A stretch of 64,000 bases of DNA from Rattus norvegicus (GCF_036323735.1 NC_086040.1:4740568-4804567), one strand, 5' to 3'; counted from the first letter of the stretch, positions 46,881 through 60,526 are shown. The notes: generated by a model from the letters alone, not told the origin. A program made the numbers and translations.

Positions 46881-48289
46881 GTGTGTGTGTGTGTGTCTGT
46901 GTGTGTGCGTTAATGAGACTTGTATGCCTGGATTTTAAGAAAACTTACCTGGTTTAGGATTATTTTTAATGTTGTCTTGAATCTGTTCACAAGGATTCTA
47001 TTGAGAATATGTGTTTCGGTGTAAATTAGTCCTTAATACTCAATCTTCCTCTCTTTCTGTCAGTCAGTCATCTGTAATTCTTTCCCCTCTCTCTGTACTT
47101 TCTCTTTACCTCATTTTCCCCCTGCTCACTCTCTCTCTTTTGTTCTCTTTCAATTGTTGGTAATACCAGATTCAAAATAGAATTTTAATTTATTAAATCC
47201 TTTTGTCTACTTTATGGAATCGTCTAGTAAAATTTCAATGCTCTTTAAATGTCTAATCAAATTTTTAAACTGAATACATGTGGTCATATGATATTTGAGG
47301 AGAGAGACATTAAATGACTGACTGTGTGTCATTGTTCAGTATAGGGCAGCTTAAATTATGCATATTGAGGTGATTTAAAATCGGTGTATCCAGTACATCC
47401 AGTAAATCATTCATTGTTTAAAAAGTATTCTAGATTTGGAACTGTAAATATGAAAAGTTTTCCAAGTCTCCTCTCTTCTCTTTAATTTTGTTAATTCTAC
47501 CCTTTCTTTAGCTAATTTGGCCAGAGGTTATGAAAATCTTGTTAATACTTTCCACAAATGAACTCTTCCTTTCATTCATTATATTGTTGTCCTCATTTTA
47601 TTGATTCCAGCCATGATGAGTTGGATATACATTTTATACCCCTTTCACAAGGCACAAAGGCCACCTTGAAACAAGGTGCCCAAAATGTGGGGGTGATCAT
47701 AGGGAAATTGTGTCTTCTGGATATGCAGAATGCTCACTTCATGACACATAGAAGCTGTGGTTCCATGCAGAGCTTCAAGCCAGTAAACAGTCTTGAATGC
47801 AATGAAAGTGCTTTAAAGCTGTTACTCCTAACAAACATACTATGGACAGATAGTATCTTCTGTTGGATGCTTGAACGATTTTTGTAAGGGATCATCATGG
47901 GGTTATAAAACAGTATTTTAATATACAAAGGTAGGATTCAAAGAAATATAGTGATGTAGGTAAAATAAATGGGAAAATTATCATCAAAATATTTTGGGGG
48001 AAATTCTCAAAAAATAAAAAAGTATATTCCTCAATATTATGTACATAGAGAATGTTTTATTATATAGGGATGTTTCATAAAGTAACCTTAATGAATTCTG
48101 TTAGTTACAACAGATCTGTCAATTCTGTGAGTTTAGTGAGAGCACATAACATGATTTGACCTTAGTAAATTTAAAATGGCTATTTTCAAATATAGTAAGC
48201 TTTTTATCCATGTACACGTTCAACAATGGGCTTCTATAAATCATAATGAAAAATTAAAACACTGTATATACAGAAAAAATAGTTAATGG
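46241..48289. other. Intergenic DNA, two unrecognised open frames
   Basis: 46298-46633 (-, 111 codons) and 47558-47887 (+, 109 codons) are long for this composition, but neither matches a family I know or has clear splice borders. The stretch includes the AT/GT microsatellite at 46819-46908. Confidence 0.4.
46819..46908. repeat. (AT)n-(GT)n compound microsatellite
   Basis: About 29 AT units, GCAC, then a GT tract with a CT interruption. Confidence 0.97.
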
Positions 48290-49060
48290 GTATATATCTA
48301 AACAAAATATTCACAATTGAAGAAACTTAAATGACTAAGAATCTAATACAAAATATATATCATCCTTATACTTTACAGAAATCCAAATCAAAATTATTCT
48401 GAAATTTTTCATCCCTTTCAGAAACCTTAGTTTAATAACACATGAGCCAACGTATCTTTACTGTGTTATGGGGAGAGGAGAACACTGCTATTCTCCTGGT
48501 GGGAATGTAAACTTCTACAGCAACTTTAGAAATCAGTTTGATGTTTCTTCATGAATGTAGAAATGGATACACCTAAAAATATAACTCGAGGACATATATC
48601 CAAATGTTGCTTTATTCTAGTATAGAGTCCCTTGATAATTGGGAAATATTTGAGTTGTTCTTTAACAAATGAATGCATAAGGAAAATATGGTGCATTGAC
48701 AGACTAGAAAGAGGAAAGGATGTAATTTACAGGACAGTGAATGGATCTTGTGAAAGTCAACATAGACGACTTAACCCAGATCAAAAAGGGAAAATAGGAT
48801 ACTTATTAAGTTTAATCTGAATGTTATATCAGCAAAATGTGTATCTGTATGATCAGTTTAGCATCCACTGTCTTCATTTTGGGAAGTACAAGGGTACTTA
48901 TGAATTGCTGAGGGACACTGTCAGGAACAGGAATGTCAAATGTGAAGAGACTAGGAAGAGGGCAACATGGAGGGAATATAGAGATGTGAAGCTAAAATTG
49001 AGTGAAATTTCAGTCATAGAATGGAATCCTTATGTAATAGAAACACTTTTTTAAAATTTT
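48290..49060 (+). mobile_element. Old LINE-1 ORF2 3' end, plus strand
   Basis: Strongly decayed LINE-1 C-terminal ORF2 blocks are readable at DNA level: GAAATCCAAATCAAAATTAT, CTCCTGGTGGGAATGTAAAC, CTACAGCAACTTTAGAAATC and GAGTTGTTCTTTAACAAATG. They are followed by a 3' UTR-like stretch. Ends are approximate. Confidence 0.65.
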
Positions 49061-49279
49061 TATCAAGGCTAATAAAGATTTATAATAGGTAGAGGGACAG
49101 AAGGTAAATTATTGATTGGGTTTATCTATGTAAATTTTCAATAATAAGGACATCTCAAAAATTATGGATTTCAGCTTTCAGGAAACCTGTAGTACAGATA
49201 ATGACTGTATTGTCCTTAAAGAGTGAGATGTGAATGTCTCTGTTGGAAACATAAATGTATTATATTATAAACATTATAT

Positions 49280-51350
49280 GTATACAATAATCTATTTATC
49301 TGTTTATATTTCAAATGTCATTTCCCCAATTGGTCTTTCTTCCTTGAATCACCCAAGCCATTCTGATCCTCTTTGTTTCTAAGATGGTGCTCCCCCATCT
49401 ACTTGCCCACTTCCACTTTAGTCCTCTACCATCCCCCTTCTCTGGGATATGATGTCTCCACAGGACCAATTGACTCCCTTCCCAGAGATGGAAGATGAGG
49501 CAGTTGTCTTCTCCATATGCTCTACGATCTATGTAGCAGAAGCCATGGACTGGCCCAAGTATATACTTGTTTGTGGTAAATTTCCTTAGTCTCTGAAGGG
49601 TAAACTTAAATGATAGTGTTGTTCTTCATATTGGGCTCCAACTCCATTCAAATCCTTCAGGCAATCCCCTAAACATGCTGTTCTGGCTCTCAGTTTCTGT
49701 CAAATGGTTATCTGTATTTTAATCTATCACTGCCAGCTTATGGCAGAGCCCCCCACAGGACAGACATATTAGGGTCTTATCTGCAAGCACATCTTGACAA
49801 CAGGAATAGTCTGAGGATTTGGAGTCTGAGGATGAGAAGGTTCGTCTGGTCGGGTGGTCTCTGGATTGCCTTTCCTTCAGTCTCTGCTCCTTTTTTGTCT
49901 TTGCATTTTTTTTGACTTTGGACATTTATAGGTTAAAGATTTTGAACTGCGTGGGCTTCACCTGCTCTAAAAACGTGGATATGTCTACCTACAAGAGGCA
50001 GACACTTTGCTGCTTAGTATTTCAACTACCATCATCCCAGTAAATTTATGGGACCTTCTCGCATCCCTGGCATCTGTGACTTTCCTGGGGATACCCAAGT
50101 TCACCACCCACCACTGATGCTTATTGTTATTTATTCCAATTTTCCTTTAGATTTCTCTTCTCTCTTTTTATTTTTTCTACTCCCCCCTTTTTGTCCATCC
50201 TTCTCTACTTCTAGCAAGGTCCCTCCATCCCTCTGTCTTCCACTATCATTTTTTTCTCACTTCTAATTTGGTTGCAAGAATCCACAGTTTGGCATTCTAA
50301 CATGTTACCCTCCATGTGATAAATGATTTCTGTATTGGGTATACTGATCTTTAGGTTTAACATCCACATCTCTCTAAGTACATCCCATGTTATGTCCTTT
50401 TCAATCTCTGTTACTTCACTAATATCCAGCGCTTTCCCTTTCCTTACAAAGTTCTTGGTTTCCTCATTTTTAATACCTGAGTAGTATTTCTTTGTTTAAA
50501 TACAGCACACTTTGTGTATTTATTCCTCAGTTGAGTTGAAGTATATCACGATTGTTTCCAGCATTCGACTAATGTAAGAAAGGCTGCAATGAACATGTTC
50601 ATCAACATGTCACTGTTACATGTGGACAGTGTTTGAGTATTTGTGTTGAAGTTAGTGGTAAACCCAGGTCTTCAGGCAATGCTATTTGCAATATTCTCTG
50701 AACCTCCACATTGATATTCAAAGTGGCTATACACATACCAATCCCACCAGCAGTGGAGGAGCATTCCACTTTCTCTACATCCTACCCTACTCTGCTGCTG
50801 CATTAGTTTTTTGTCTTAGTCACACTGATTGGTGTAATGTAGACTCTCAAGTTCATTTCAATTTGCATTTTTCTGATATCTAAGGATGTTGAACATTTCT
50901 TGATATGTTTCTCAGCTATTGAGATAGCTCAGTTGAGAATTCTTGGTATAGCTTTCTAACCCTGTTAAAAGTTGGGTTACTTGGTTGTGTGGGAGTTTAC
51001 CTTTCTAAATTATTTCTATAATTTTTATTATGAAACTCTACCAGATATGGGATTGGTTATACTCTTTTCCAAATGTGTAGATCTGTTTTTTCCTATTGGC
51101 TGTCTACTTTTATTTAAAGAAAGTTTTCAGAATGATGAGATTTCATATATTGACTGGTGATCATAGAGTCTGAACCTTTGGTTCTTTGTTCTGAAAATTT
51201 TTTCCTGTGCAGCTGTTTTCTAGGCACTTTCTCACACTTTCCCTTCTATTGACTTCTGCATATATTGTTTTTTGTGGATTTCCTTGATGCACTTGGACTT
51301 GAACTTTGAAGAAAGGGATAAAAATGGATCAATTGGCATTCAGCTATATC
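49280..51350 (-). mobile_element. Old LINE-1 (ORF2 end and 3' UTR), minus strand
   Basis: The reverse complement of an Lx-like LINE-1: 3' UTR from the left end, then antisense C-terminal ORF2 from about 50400 (CACACTGATTGGTGTAATGT and CCAATCCCACCAGCAGTGGA blocks) to about 51350. Coding sequence is broken throughout. Confidence 0.85.
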
Positions 51351-51394
51351 CAGACCACCAGTTAGGATACCATCATTTCTTAAAATGATTTCTG

Positions 51395-52120
51395 TTATTT
51401 ACAACATACTTAGCCATCAGGGAATTGGAAATCAAAACAACCATGAGATTCCACCACTCATCAGTCAGAATGGCTAAGATCAAAAACTCATGTGACAGTA
51501 TATGCTGGTGAGTATGTGGAGAAAGAGTAACACTCCTCTACTTTTGTTATGATTGCAAACTGGTACAACCTCTCTGTAAATCAGTCCTGAGTTTCCTGAA
51601 AAATTAGGCATTGTACTGCCTGAGGAACCAGCTATACCTCCCCAGGACATATACCCAAAAGATGCTCCAACATACAACAAACACACATGTTACACTATGT
51701 TCATAGCAGCCTTATTCATAATATCCAGAACCTTGAAAGAACCCAGATGCCCTTCAACAGAGGAATGGATACAGAAAATGACGTATATTTACACAATAAA
51801 TTACTACTAAGCTATCAAAAACAATGAGAGCATAAAATTTATATGCAAATGGGTGAACCAAGAAAATATCATCCTGAGTGAGGTTACCCAATCACAAAAA
51901 AACACACATAGTATACACTCATTGATAGGTAGATATTAACCCAAATGCTCAAATTACCTAAGATACAATGCAAGACCACATGAAACTCAAGAAGGAGGAA
52001 CAAAATGCAGATGCTTCAATCCTTCCTTAAAAGAGGAACTAAAATATCCATAAGAGGGTTAGGGAGGCAATGTTTTTAGGAGACTGAATAAATGGCCATT
52101 CAGAGTCTGCCAGACGTGTT

Positions 52121-52189
<69 letters not shown>

Positions 52190-52880
52190 TGTGTGTCTGT
52201 GTGTCTGTGTGTCTGTGTGTGTGTGTGTGTCTGTGTGTGTCTGTGTGTCTGTGTGTCTGTGTGTCTGTGTGTGTGTGTGTGTGTCTGTGTGTGTCTGTGT
52301 GTCTGTGTGTCTGTGTGTCTGTGTTTGTGTATATGTGTATATATGTATCTATGTATATACCAAAACATGATAAGATGGATGAAGCTAAGAAGTGCAAGCT
52401 GACAGTAACTAGATATAGGTCCCTCCTGAGATACGCAGCCAGAACATGTGAAACACGGAGGAGAATACCAGCCGCATATCACTGAACTAAGAATTGGACC
52501 CACTTTGGAGGAATTAAGGGAAGGACTGAAGGAGCTGAAGGAACTTGCAACCCCATAAGAAAAAACTGCCAATCATCCAGAGCTTCCACATACTAAACCA
52601 CTACTGAAAGACTTACATGGAGTGACCCAGGGCTCCAACTGCATATGTTGAAGTGAATAGACTTATTGGGGCACCATTGGAAAGGGAACCCTGGTCCTAT
52701 TATGGTTGGACGCTTCTTGTAGGGAAAGTACAGAGGGGTGCTTTAAGGAAGGGGAATGGCTGTGGAGGGGCCAACCATTATAGAAGGGGATGGTAAGAAT
52801 TTAGGACTGAGGTACAGGAACCACAGAAAGAAAATAACATTTGAAATGTAAATAATAAATGCCTAATATAATAAAAATTG
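51395..52880 (+). mobile_element. 5'-truncated rat LINE-1 with microsatellite in the 3' UTR
   Basis: It starts in the ORF2 C-terminal region (AGTCAGAATGGCTAAGATCA; MAKIKN) and runs through the 3' UTR to an A-rich end near 52880. The 240-base compound microsatellite at 52126-52366 replaces the CATACAT-like part of the 3' UTR. It is diverged with several stops. It is head to head with the preceding minus-strand LINE-1. Confidence 0.9.
52126..52366. repeat. (AT)n-(GT)n-(GTCT/GT)n compound microsatellite
   Basis: AT run, perfect GT run, then a higher-order array of TGTGTGTC units of 8, 12 and longer steps that itself shows two similar halves (about 52190-52260 and 52250-52325), ending TATATGTATC. 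The half-repeat suggests a duplication of a roughly 60-base block. Confidence 0.96.
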
Positions 52881-55000
52881 AAAAATGTTTAATCTTACAG
52901 TTCTAAAATCTTGCTGTTCAATAAATATCGCTTTTGAGATTTTAAAACATTTATTTCCTATGAAAATTAATATTGTATATGCACATGGAATACAAGTGCT
53001 TACCATTATATTAGTTAGTAAGATGGAGCCTGAGAATTGAACTCAAATATTCTAGAACTCTCTTTCAGAGTCATTTAAAAAAGTTTTAGAATTATTTCTA
53101 GCTCTAATCTGAGCCTGACACTTCTTTATTGACTATGTCCAATTATTTTTAAAAAGATACAGAAAAGTTACTTATTCTTTGTACAAATGTTGTTACACAT
53201 ATTCCAGCACTGACTCAATATGAATTAGGGTAGTTATTATAAGGTATTATTAACCTATTGTCTTCATATAAAAGTAAATTCTGTAACTATTAATTTATTG
53301 GATCTTTTAATTTCTTTTATTGTATGAAATATCGAAATCTACATTTGCATCCCATTATCATTTACTTAAAATATTAATTTCATTGATGTTAATATGGCCC
53401 AGATGAAGTGGACAATGGGAGAAATGTAAGGACTGTTGAGAAATGTATAGTCTCCTCTTTGTTAAGCTTGGCATGTGTCAAAATCAGAAAGGTAGAGTGA
53501 CTGATATTGATATGTAAAAATGAAGTAATTACCTATGGTGTCCTATGCTGTGAAAATGATAAGAAAGCTCAATATTTAAATTTTTAATATTTTAGGAAAA
53601 CAAAGTTATTTTAGACAGCCTTTTAATGGACGTCATTCTGAGGAGATAATTGGGCCTTATTAATCAATGCCCACAAATATGATATACTGCTCTGCTTATT
53701 ATTTGAAATTAATAATACCTGGTGTAGGCAAATCCTGGAAGAACTTTCATCCACTATAATCCTATTAGTTTAGAGATTGGATATGCAAAATATGAAAAGG
53801 GTTATCTTTGGTTCCTTATTGATTTTTTTAATTAAATGAATGTTTTCAAAAAGAAATATTAAAGAATATAGCCATACCTGAAGATTTTTTTAAACAGGTT
53901 ATTGTTAGTGGTCTCACTCTGTGTAATTTCACTATAGAGTCATGCAATATTGTTATTGTATCTGAGGCATTCATCCCATTAAATCATCCAATAATCCTCA
54001 GCATGTTCAAATTAAAAACATCCATATTGAAACATGTATCAACTTTTAATTTTATTTCCTTTTCTGCTCTATTACAATTTGATGCCATTTTTGTAGTATT
54101 TACCATGGATTTATAAATAAACCTGTTTATGTAACCCACTCAGAATCACTTGTAAATATTTTTCAACAACTTTCACTCAGTATGAAAGTACAGGTCTTTT
54201 ACACTTTTTGTTTACAATTGCATGAATCACTTCCCTGCACGAGGTCTTCTACAACTCTGCTTTCTCTTCCAGATATGTTCTTCCTATGATTCCTGTCACA
54301 TAGCCAGGTTTCTGTTTTAGGTCTGAGTCGAACTAGCACTTTGTAACAACTTTTTTTTTTCTTGTCTAAAGTTTCAATGGAAAAAACTCTTGGTACATAA
54401 TTTATTAGGGGAAAAATAGAACATTTTATTTTTTCAAATAAAGAGGAACTATAAAATGGTTGATGTTGAAAATGCTCCAGAAAACAGAGAAGTGGATAAT
54501 GATCATATTGGTGACAGAGAAATAATAGTTACCGGTATGAGAACAATGTAAGTAAAGATAAAAAATGGTTCATCATGATTAATTTTCATGAGAGCACATG
54601 AGGATTTGTTAGAAACTTAAATATAGTGATAGGATTTGAGGTAGAATTCAGAGCAGGGTGGAAATTAACTGAAGATTTTAACTTGGAGACAAAGTATGAT
54701 CTTTTGCATTTAAGTAACAAAGACAAGATGATGGGAGAAGTTGACAGATTAATGTAAAGGAAGTTAAGTATTTAATGTCTCTTAATTACCTGAGAGAAAT
54801 TTTCAAATAGACATTTTATTTTAAAGATTATGGCTGATAAATCACCCTTTAGGTATTAAAGTATGAACATAATTCACATTTAAAATTTTGCTTCATATAA
54901 GAATATATTTTCACATTTTAATACTAGTTATTTAATGATCGATGATTGTGTGTATGTGTTATTTGTCTACTTTTCATCTGTGATCTGTCATCTTTGTAAC

Positions 55001-55032
55001 TATGTATGTATGTATGTATGTATGTATGTATG

Positions 55033-55080
<48 letters not shown>
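55001..55080. repeat. (TATG)n-(TATC)n microsatellite
   Basis: Eight or so TATG units followed by a perfect run of about 12 TATC units. Tetranucleotide arrays of this length are usually polymorphic. Confidence 0.98.
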
Positions 55081-55419
55081 ACTCTGATCTGTCACATATA
55101 GCAATCCATTTGTTATATTGTCCACCTTACGTAGGTCTAGTATCCTGAAATTATATCATATGCTGAAAAAAACTAATGAGATATGTCATATGTTAAAACA
55201 TATATACTGTGACATTACTAAATTAAATTTTGTGTTTTATAAAATAGATGAGGAAATTTGATTGTAAAATAATTAACTACCTACATTGAATCTATTTTCT
55301 GAACTATGATTTTAAAATTAATCAAATTTATAGAGCAGCTTTTAAAATTCTTGAGTACTAATGTATTTAGCAACAAAGTTTCATAAAATTAGAAGAGGGC
55401 ATTTGTATGTCGCATATTT

Positions 55420-55618
55420 ATATGTCTATACTTGTACATATACACATACAAACAAACATGTATATATACATATATATACATATGTTTAATTGTGTCAACA
55501 TACATATATATATATATGCATATAGACATACACACATATATAAAGATATATACATATGTTTTATGTACACATACACATATATACATATATACACATATAC
55601 ATACATACATACGTACAT
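55420..55618. repeat. Degenerate (ATAC)n/(ATATAC)n low-complexity tract
   Basis: A 200-base mosaic of ACATAT, ATACAC and ATACAT units with no unique sequence longer than about 15 bases. The open frames across it are composition artefacts. Confidence 0.9.
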
Positions 55619-56340
55619 GCTTTTTCAAAGTAAAAACCTTGCTTTTAAAAGAATTTGCCAAGTCATGATGTATATGGTTTAGCCGAAGAAGAGAAAAATG
55701 ATATTATTGCTAAATGGCTCTGTCTGAGTATTCATTTTTGCTTGTTTAACAGGATGATTGTTTTAGCGATCTGACTTCTATATACTTGGGCATTGATATG
55801 ATGTCCTTTGCTTCTCTAATTCACTCATACACTTACTCCAAAAATAAGTGATTCCTTATTATGTTTCCAGTACATGTCTAGAGAATAGACTTATAAAATA
55901 AATTTGTAGTTTCTGCCTTACTTTCAAGGGCTTCACCATCTAGTGAGGATATAATTAAATATCATTATTTATTAAGTCTGTAATTTGCACAAATTATTTT
56001 TTTACTATTATATCATCTTGCTCCTCCAAAAATTCATTTAGTTATCAGTACACTTCTTTTTTTTTAATACAAGAAACAACAGTGTGAAAAAGTCCTCTTT
56101 AAAATAAGAGAGTAATGGAGTTAAAATGCAAGTTCACATAATATATTGCTCCAATTCATTTTTAAAAATGTATTATACTTGCTGCCATAAGTCACCAAGT
56201 TCAATAAATTGTAACTATTATGTTAGTAAATTATAAAACAAAATAAAATCTTAGGGAAATATATTAATAAGATACAATTACAAATTGTTTTTCCACTCAC
56301 ATATGCCCTTCTATATCTTTACATTTCACATAGAAATAGA

Positions 56341-56432
56341 GGATTGGGGATTAAGCTCAGTGGTAGTGTGCTTGCCTAGCAAGCACAAAGCCCTGGGTTT
56401 GGTTCTCACCTCCAGAAAAAAAAAAAAAAAAC
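56341..56432 (+). mobile_element. ID SINE, plus strand
   Basis: It reads GGGGATTAAGCTCAGTGGTA, then CCCTGGGTTTGGTTCTCACC and an A tail of about 18. Flanks TAGAAATAGA (56331-56340) and TAGAACTAGA (about 56437) look like a one-mismatch target-site duplication. Confidence 0.95.
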
Positions 56433-58380
56433 AACGTAGAACTAGAAAAAATTAAAACCTCTAACACAACTTCCCACCACCTTGGGATCATTGTTTGGAA
56501 ATGGAATTTTATAGATGAAAAGTGAAAAAAAATTAAAGTATGTGACTCTGCTAGTAGATGCTTGAAAAAACATGTATACTTAGGTTGAGGTTCTACAATA
56601 TAAACCTGACTTATCCCTACAAGTAGATGGCATGTGCTTTTGGCCAAACAGAATAGGAAAATTTACAGATGAGCTCCATGTCTTACACACATTATTTTGT
56701 ATATTTGATTGAAATCGTAGTTTTGATAATTATCATCGTAACCAAAGGCAGCATCAGGCTTACATATTCAAAAACACCTTGTTGTCACCTTTTGTTAACT
56801 AACTGTATTTTATTTCCTACAAGAGTAAGAATAAGTAACTGCTATTGAGGTGGTTTTTAGGGTTTGTGGTATCATTACAGCTTGTAAGTTATAAGTGTTT
56901 TTAAACTTTTTATATAGAAAAACTGGTCAAAGCATATACACTTTCTTGATTTTTCTCCTCTGATCACATATTGGATTACCTGTTTCAACATTAGCTGCAA
57001 TAGCAGTAAATGATTGGAATAATGTCTATCACTCTGAGGAAAAAAATGATGTACAGGATCACTCAGCTACAGTAATATATTTATAGAAGCAGCAAAAGTT
57101 TCAAACATCTTATATTTTTTCAAGGGGAAGTTGACTATACAGACTATGGCAAACAAATAAAGCAGCAGCAACACTGTTTGTGGATCTTGAGTCTCTACTG
57201 ATATTCATTTCCCTGAGAGTGGCACAGCATAGAACTTCTCTCTTTCCAGGCTACTGACAGAAGCCTGGCAGTTTCTATTATGTTGTGCAACTGCTGCTAT
57301 TTTCTGTTTGTTATGACAACTCTACAAAACTGGGCTACTAATGTATTCATGAAATGTTTTCTAATGGAAGAAGCTGCCTCTGCTAACCTGTGAACTGAAA
57401 TTCTGCTTTCCAGACAAGACAGAAGGGAGTTGCTCCAATGAACTTGTCTAAACAGGTTCACCACCCCCACCCCCCAATACCCCCCATCCTTTCTTTAACC
57501 TCTGGTGGGTGGAAGACTACAAAGGAGGTTAAAGATTTTAAGAGTCATCATCAAACATAGATATTTGGAAAAAATAAAGTTTTAGTTTGAAGAGTTATCA
57601 GATGTGGGCTGTCCTTTGAGTGGAATATCACTCAGGCATTTGACGTATGCTGCATGGCAGGACGCTGAGGATAAAAAGTTAACTACAAAATGACAGGAAT
57701 TTTCTGGTTCTATATAAACCAGTGAATATAAAATTTCCGTCAATAGTGGCAAGAAGCAGGAGGTTTAGGGTCTGGGGGAGGGAGAACAGAGGTGGTTCCT
57801 GTGTGCAAAATGCATGGCATCTCAGCTTCATAAATTCAAATAGATCTGGGTCAGAGAGGGAGTGACAGACACACACCAGACGTGCTGAGCACTATACCAA
57901 AAATGGTAAAGAGTTAGGTTTTGTTCTGTATATATTTTGATATCAAACCAAACCAAAGGAAAAAAAACAAAGAACCTTGAGAATGTATAAAGATCCACTG
58001 GAAGAACTTTGTCTGAGGCTCTCAATATTCAACACTAAATAACCAATCTAAAATAAATGATGACCCACTCAGTCATGGAGCTGGGCACAAAGTAAACTTG
58101 GCAATACTATTTTGAAACAGCATTGAATCCCATGGCAAGTGTTCATTTTGCAATATGTTGAAAATATTTCCACGCTATTTTTTATTCATGGATACAGGTT
58201 TTTAGTTGTTTGTGTGAACATTCAGCTTCCTGAGGTCCGGGCTCACTAATCATTGTATTCCTGTTGCAAGGACTGCACTGACAGCAATGAAACATGAGCT
58301 CTTGTCCAGTAAAAGTAGAGGAATTGAGGTACTAAACTACCAATCAAAGAGTTTACAGGTAGGGTTTCATGGCTCCAGCC
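56433..58380. other. Intergenic DNA, no gene seen
   Basis: No feature is recognised. A C-rich stretch at about 57460-57490 (CACCCCCACCCCCCAATACC) is the only unusual composition. Confidence 0.55.

Positions 58381-58383
<3 letters not shown>

Positions 58384-58440
<57 letters not shown>
58384..58440. repeat. (TA)n microsatellite
   Basis: About 28 uninterrupted AT units, directly at the start of a LINE-1 3' fragment. Confidence 0.97.
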
Positions 58441-58443
<3 letters not shown>

Positions 58444-58655
58444 GATGGCATTGTCTGGCACCAATAGGAGGAAAGGTCTTGTCCTGTGAAGTCTGGTTTT
58501 TCTAATGTAGGGGATGCCAGAGTGTTTAGGTGTGAGTGTTCAGGTGGGATTGGTAGCAAACTCAAAGAAGCAGGGGGAGGGTGGATGGATGAGAAGGGAA
58601 CCAGAAAAGGGTATAAAATTTGAAATGTAAATACATAAAATATTCAATTAAAAAG
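58441..58655 (+). mobile_element. Lx-type LINE-1 3' terminus
   Basis: GTCTGGCACCAATAGGAGGA, AATGTAGGGGATGCCAG, AGCAGGGGGAGGGTGGATGG and a terminal AAATGTAAATACATAAAATA follow the order of the same 3' UTR end seen at 23452-23690. Confidence 0.75.
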
Positions 58656-60432
58656 AAGGAACTGAGGGAGAAAGGAACAGTAGGCTTAACTCAAAAGAAT
58701 GAGAGAGCTTCTAGATGCTGGTATAAGTTAAAGATTAAAGCATTTTTGTTATGTATGAACGGCAAGGGTCAGGAGACTATAGCATTTCATGTTTTTCAAG
58801 AAAAGTCATTGAAATAATAGTTCCATTTTCTTATATGAACACACAGAATAATTGGAAAGAAAAAATAGACATATGATGATTTTGTTGGTTAAGCATCATT
58901 GACATATCTTCCAACATAGCTTAAACCACTCTCAGAAAGATTTTTATGGGATAAGCCAGCAATAGAGAGTATTGCATCAGTGTTGGGATACAGATATCTT
59001 CCATGTGTTTTCAGTCACATACAAACATCCATTTAAACTGGGAAAATATAAAATTATTAACTGTTTGAATGAAAATCTAAGAATATAATTACTTACATGA
59101 AGCAATACTGTGTTTGGTTATGAGTTTCACACTTAGAATAATTGTAAGGAGATGAATCTATTTAAAAAAAATTGTTAAGAGTGCTGTGATACAGTGGTGG
59201 AATACAGCATCTAAAGTCTTACTGTCTGGGATGGAATATTGGCTCTCCATTATCTAATCGTACAGCAAATAAGAATGTAAAGAGACAAGTGCCTCTGAGA
59301 AAACACTCACTATAAAATATAAAATGCCCTTATACTTTGAAAAGAATACTGTAAATATTTTAGATTTTCTAATATGTCATAAGGATGATCATTTTAGAAT
59401 GGGTTCATATTGCCATACAATATATTTTATTTAAACTTTATAGATCACACATGCAAAGTTTTGTTTGATCAGAAATGTTTTCAAGCTAGCATGCATTAAT
59501 CTTCTACCTGACTTACAACTTTAATTCCAGTTGACTGACTTGTATTGCAACCTCTTAAGTTGTCAAATATTTTTCTGTGCTGGGATAGGAACAACCATAT
59601 GTGTGGGTGTGTATTTGAGAACTATGAAGAGCCAAAATCAATCTGATGTGTCATGGTGTTAGGAATTGCAACAATAGCTAATGTTTAAAGGATATATTTT
59701 GATATTAAGTACAGTCATAAAGGAAACTCTGTAGTACACATATTTTTGCAAATTTGTTTGTTAATATTTTGAGATAAAAATGTAAAAGAATGTTATTAGA
59801 GAAAATGAGAATACACAATTGATAAAATGCCAGAAAGTAAAACATACTTATTCTGAATTACAAGGGAATGCAAAATCAAAATTAACAAGAGGAATATGAT
59901 GGAATGGCTATTGTATATGCAATATTCTGTGTCATAGAATGATACCCTTACATTAGTACTCCTTGGTACATTAAAAACGAAAACGACCAAACTGCATTTT
60001 ATTTCTTATAGGACAGTTAAAAAAGAATCCAAAAGCTATTTTTTAATTCTTTTAAAACTTATTTTATATTAGATAAATATCTCCTTCAATAAGAGTAGAA
60101 TGACTTTTTTCTAAAGCACTTTTGCTAACTTGAGACATTCAACAATGAAGTTTGCTTTCTTTTTCCAAAAGCCAATACCAATGTACATGAAGAAAGTCCA
60201 TCAGTAGTGAGAAAGATAGCTGCTGCAGTTCTTCAATAATCATTTCCTTTGGTAAGTGGAATTTTATCCAGGTGTTTCAGAATTAATCTAACTATTGTCA
60301 TTTTCATCAGTAGATTTGGAAGAAACCATGATATAAAGAAATGGAATTCACTGCTACAGTAAAATCTCTTTAAAGTAAAACCATATCTGCAAGCTATAGG
60401 AACTTTTCCAAGCAATTCTAATTGACATTCTT
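58656..60432. other. AT-rich intergenic DNA, no gene seen
   Basis: Nothing is recognised. Open frames are short and lack family similarity. Confidence 0.55.
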
Positions 60433-60526
60433 TTTTTTTTTCTTTTTTTCAGAGCTGGGGACCAAACCCAGGGCCTTGTGCTTCCTAGGCTAGTGCTCTA
60501 CCACTGAGCTATATCCCCAACCCCCC
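60433..60526 (-). mobile_element. ID SINE, minus strand, with target-site duplication
   Basis: Plus strand reads a T-rich tail, AGAGCTGGGGACCAAACCCA and GAGCTATATCCCCAACCCCC, the reverse of ID. AATTGACATTCTT and AATTGATATTCTT at about 60420-60432 and 60527-60539 form the duplication with one mismatch. Confidence 0.96.

Larger units (their letters stand above)
52886..56335. other. AT-rich intergenic DNA, no gene seen
   Basis: No exon, LINE-1 or SINE is recognised between the LINE-1 end and the ID element, apart from the two microsatellites at 55001 and 55420. Base composition is among the most AT-rich in the window. Confidence 0.6.

Noticed and set aside
52092..52485. Long valine/cysteine-rich and threonine/histidine-rich open frames
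   Set aside because: They are translations of the GT/CA microsatellite on both strands and have no coding meaning.
55001..55080. Regular tetranucleotide array considered as a CRISPR-like or satellite array
   Set aside because: It has no spacers and only 4-bp units. It is an ordinary microsatellite.
57455..57490. C-rich stretch as a possible quadruplex or promoter element
   Set aside because: It is short, isolated and without flanking gene or CpG island. Nothing supports a function.
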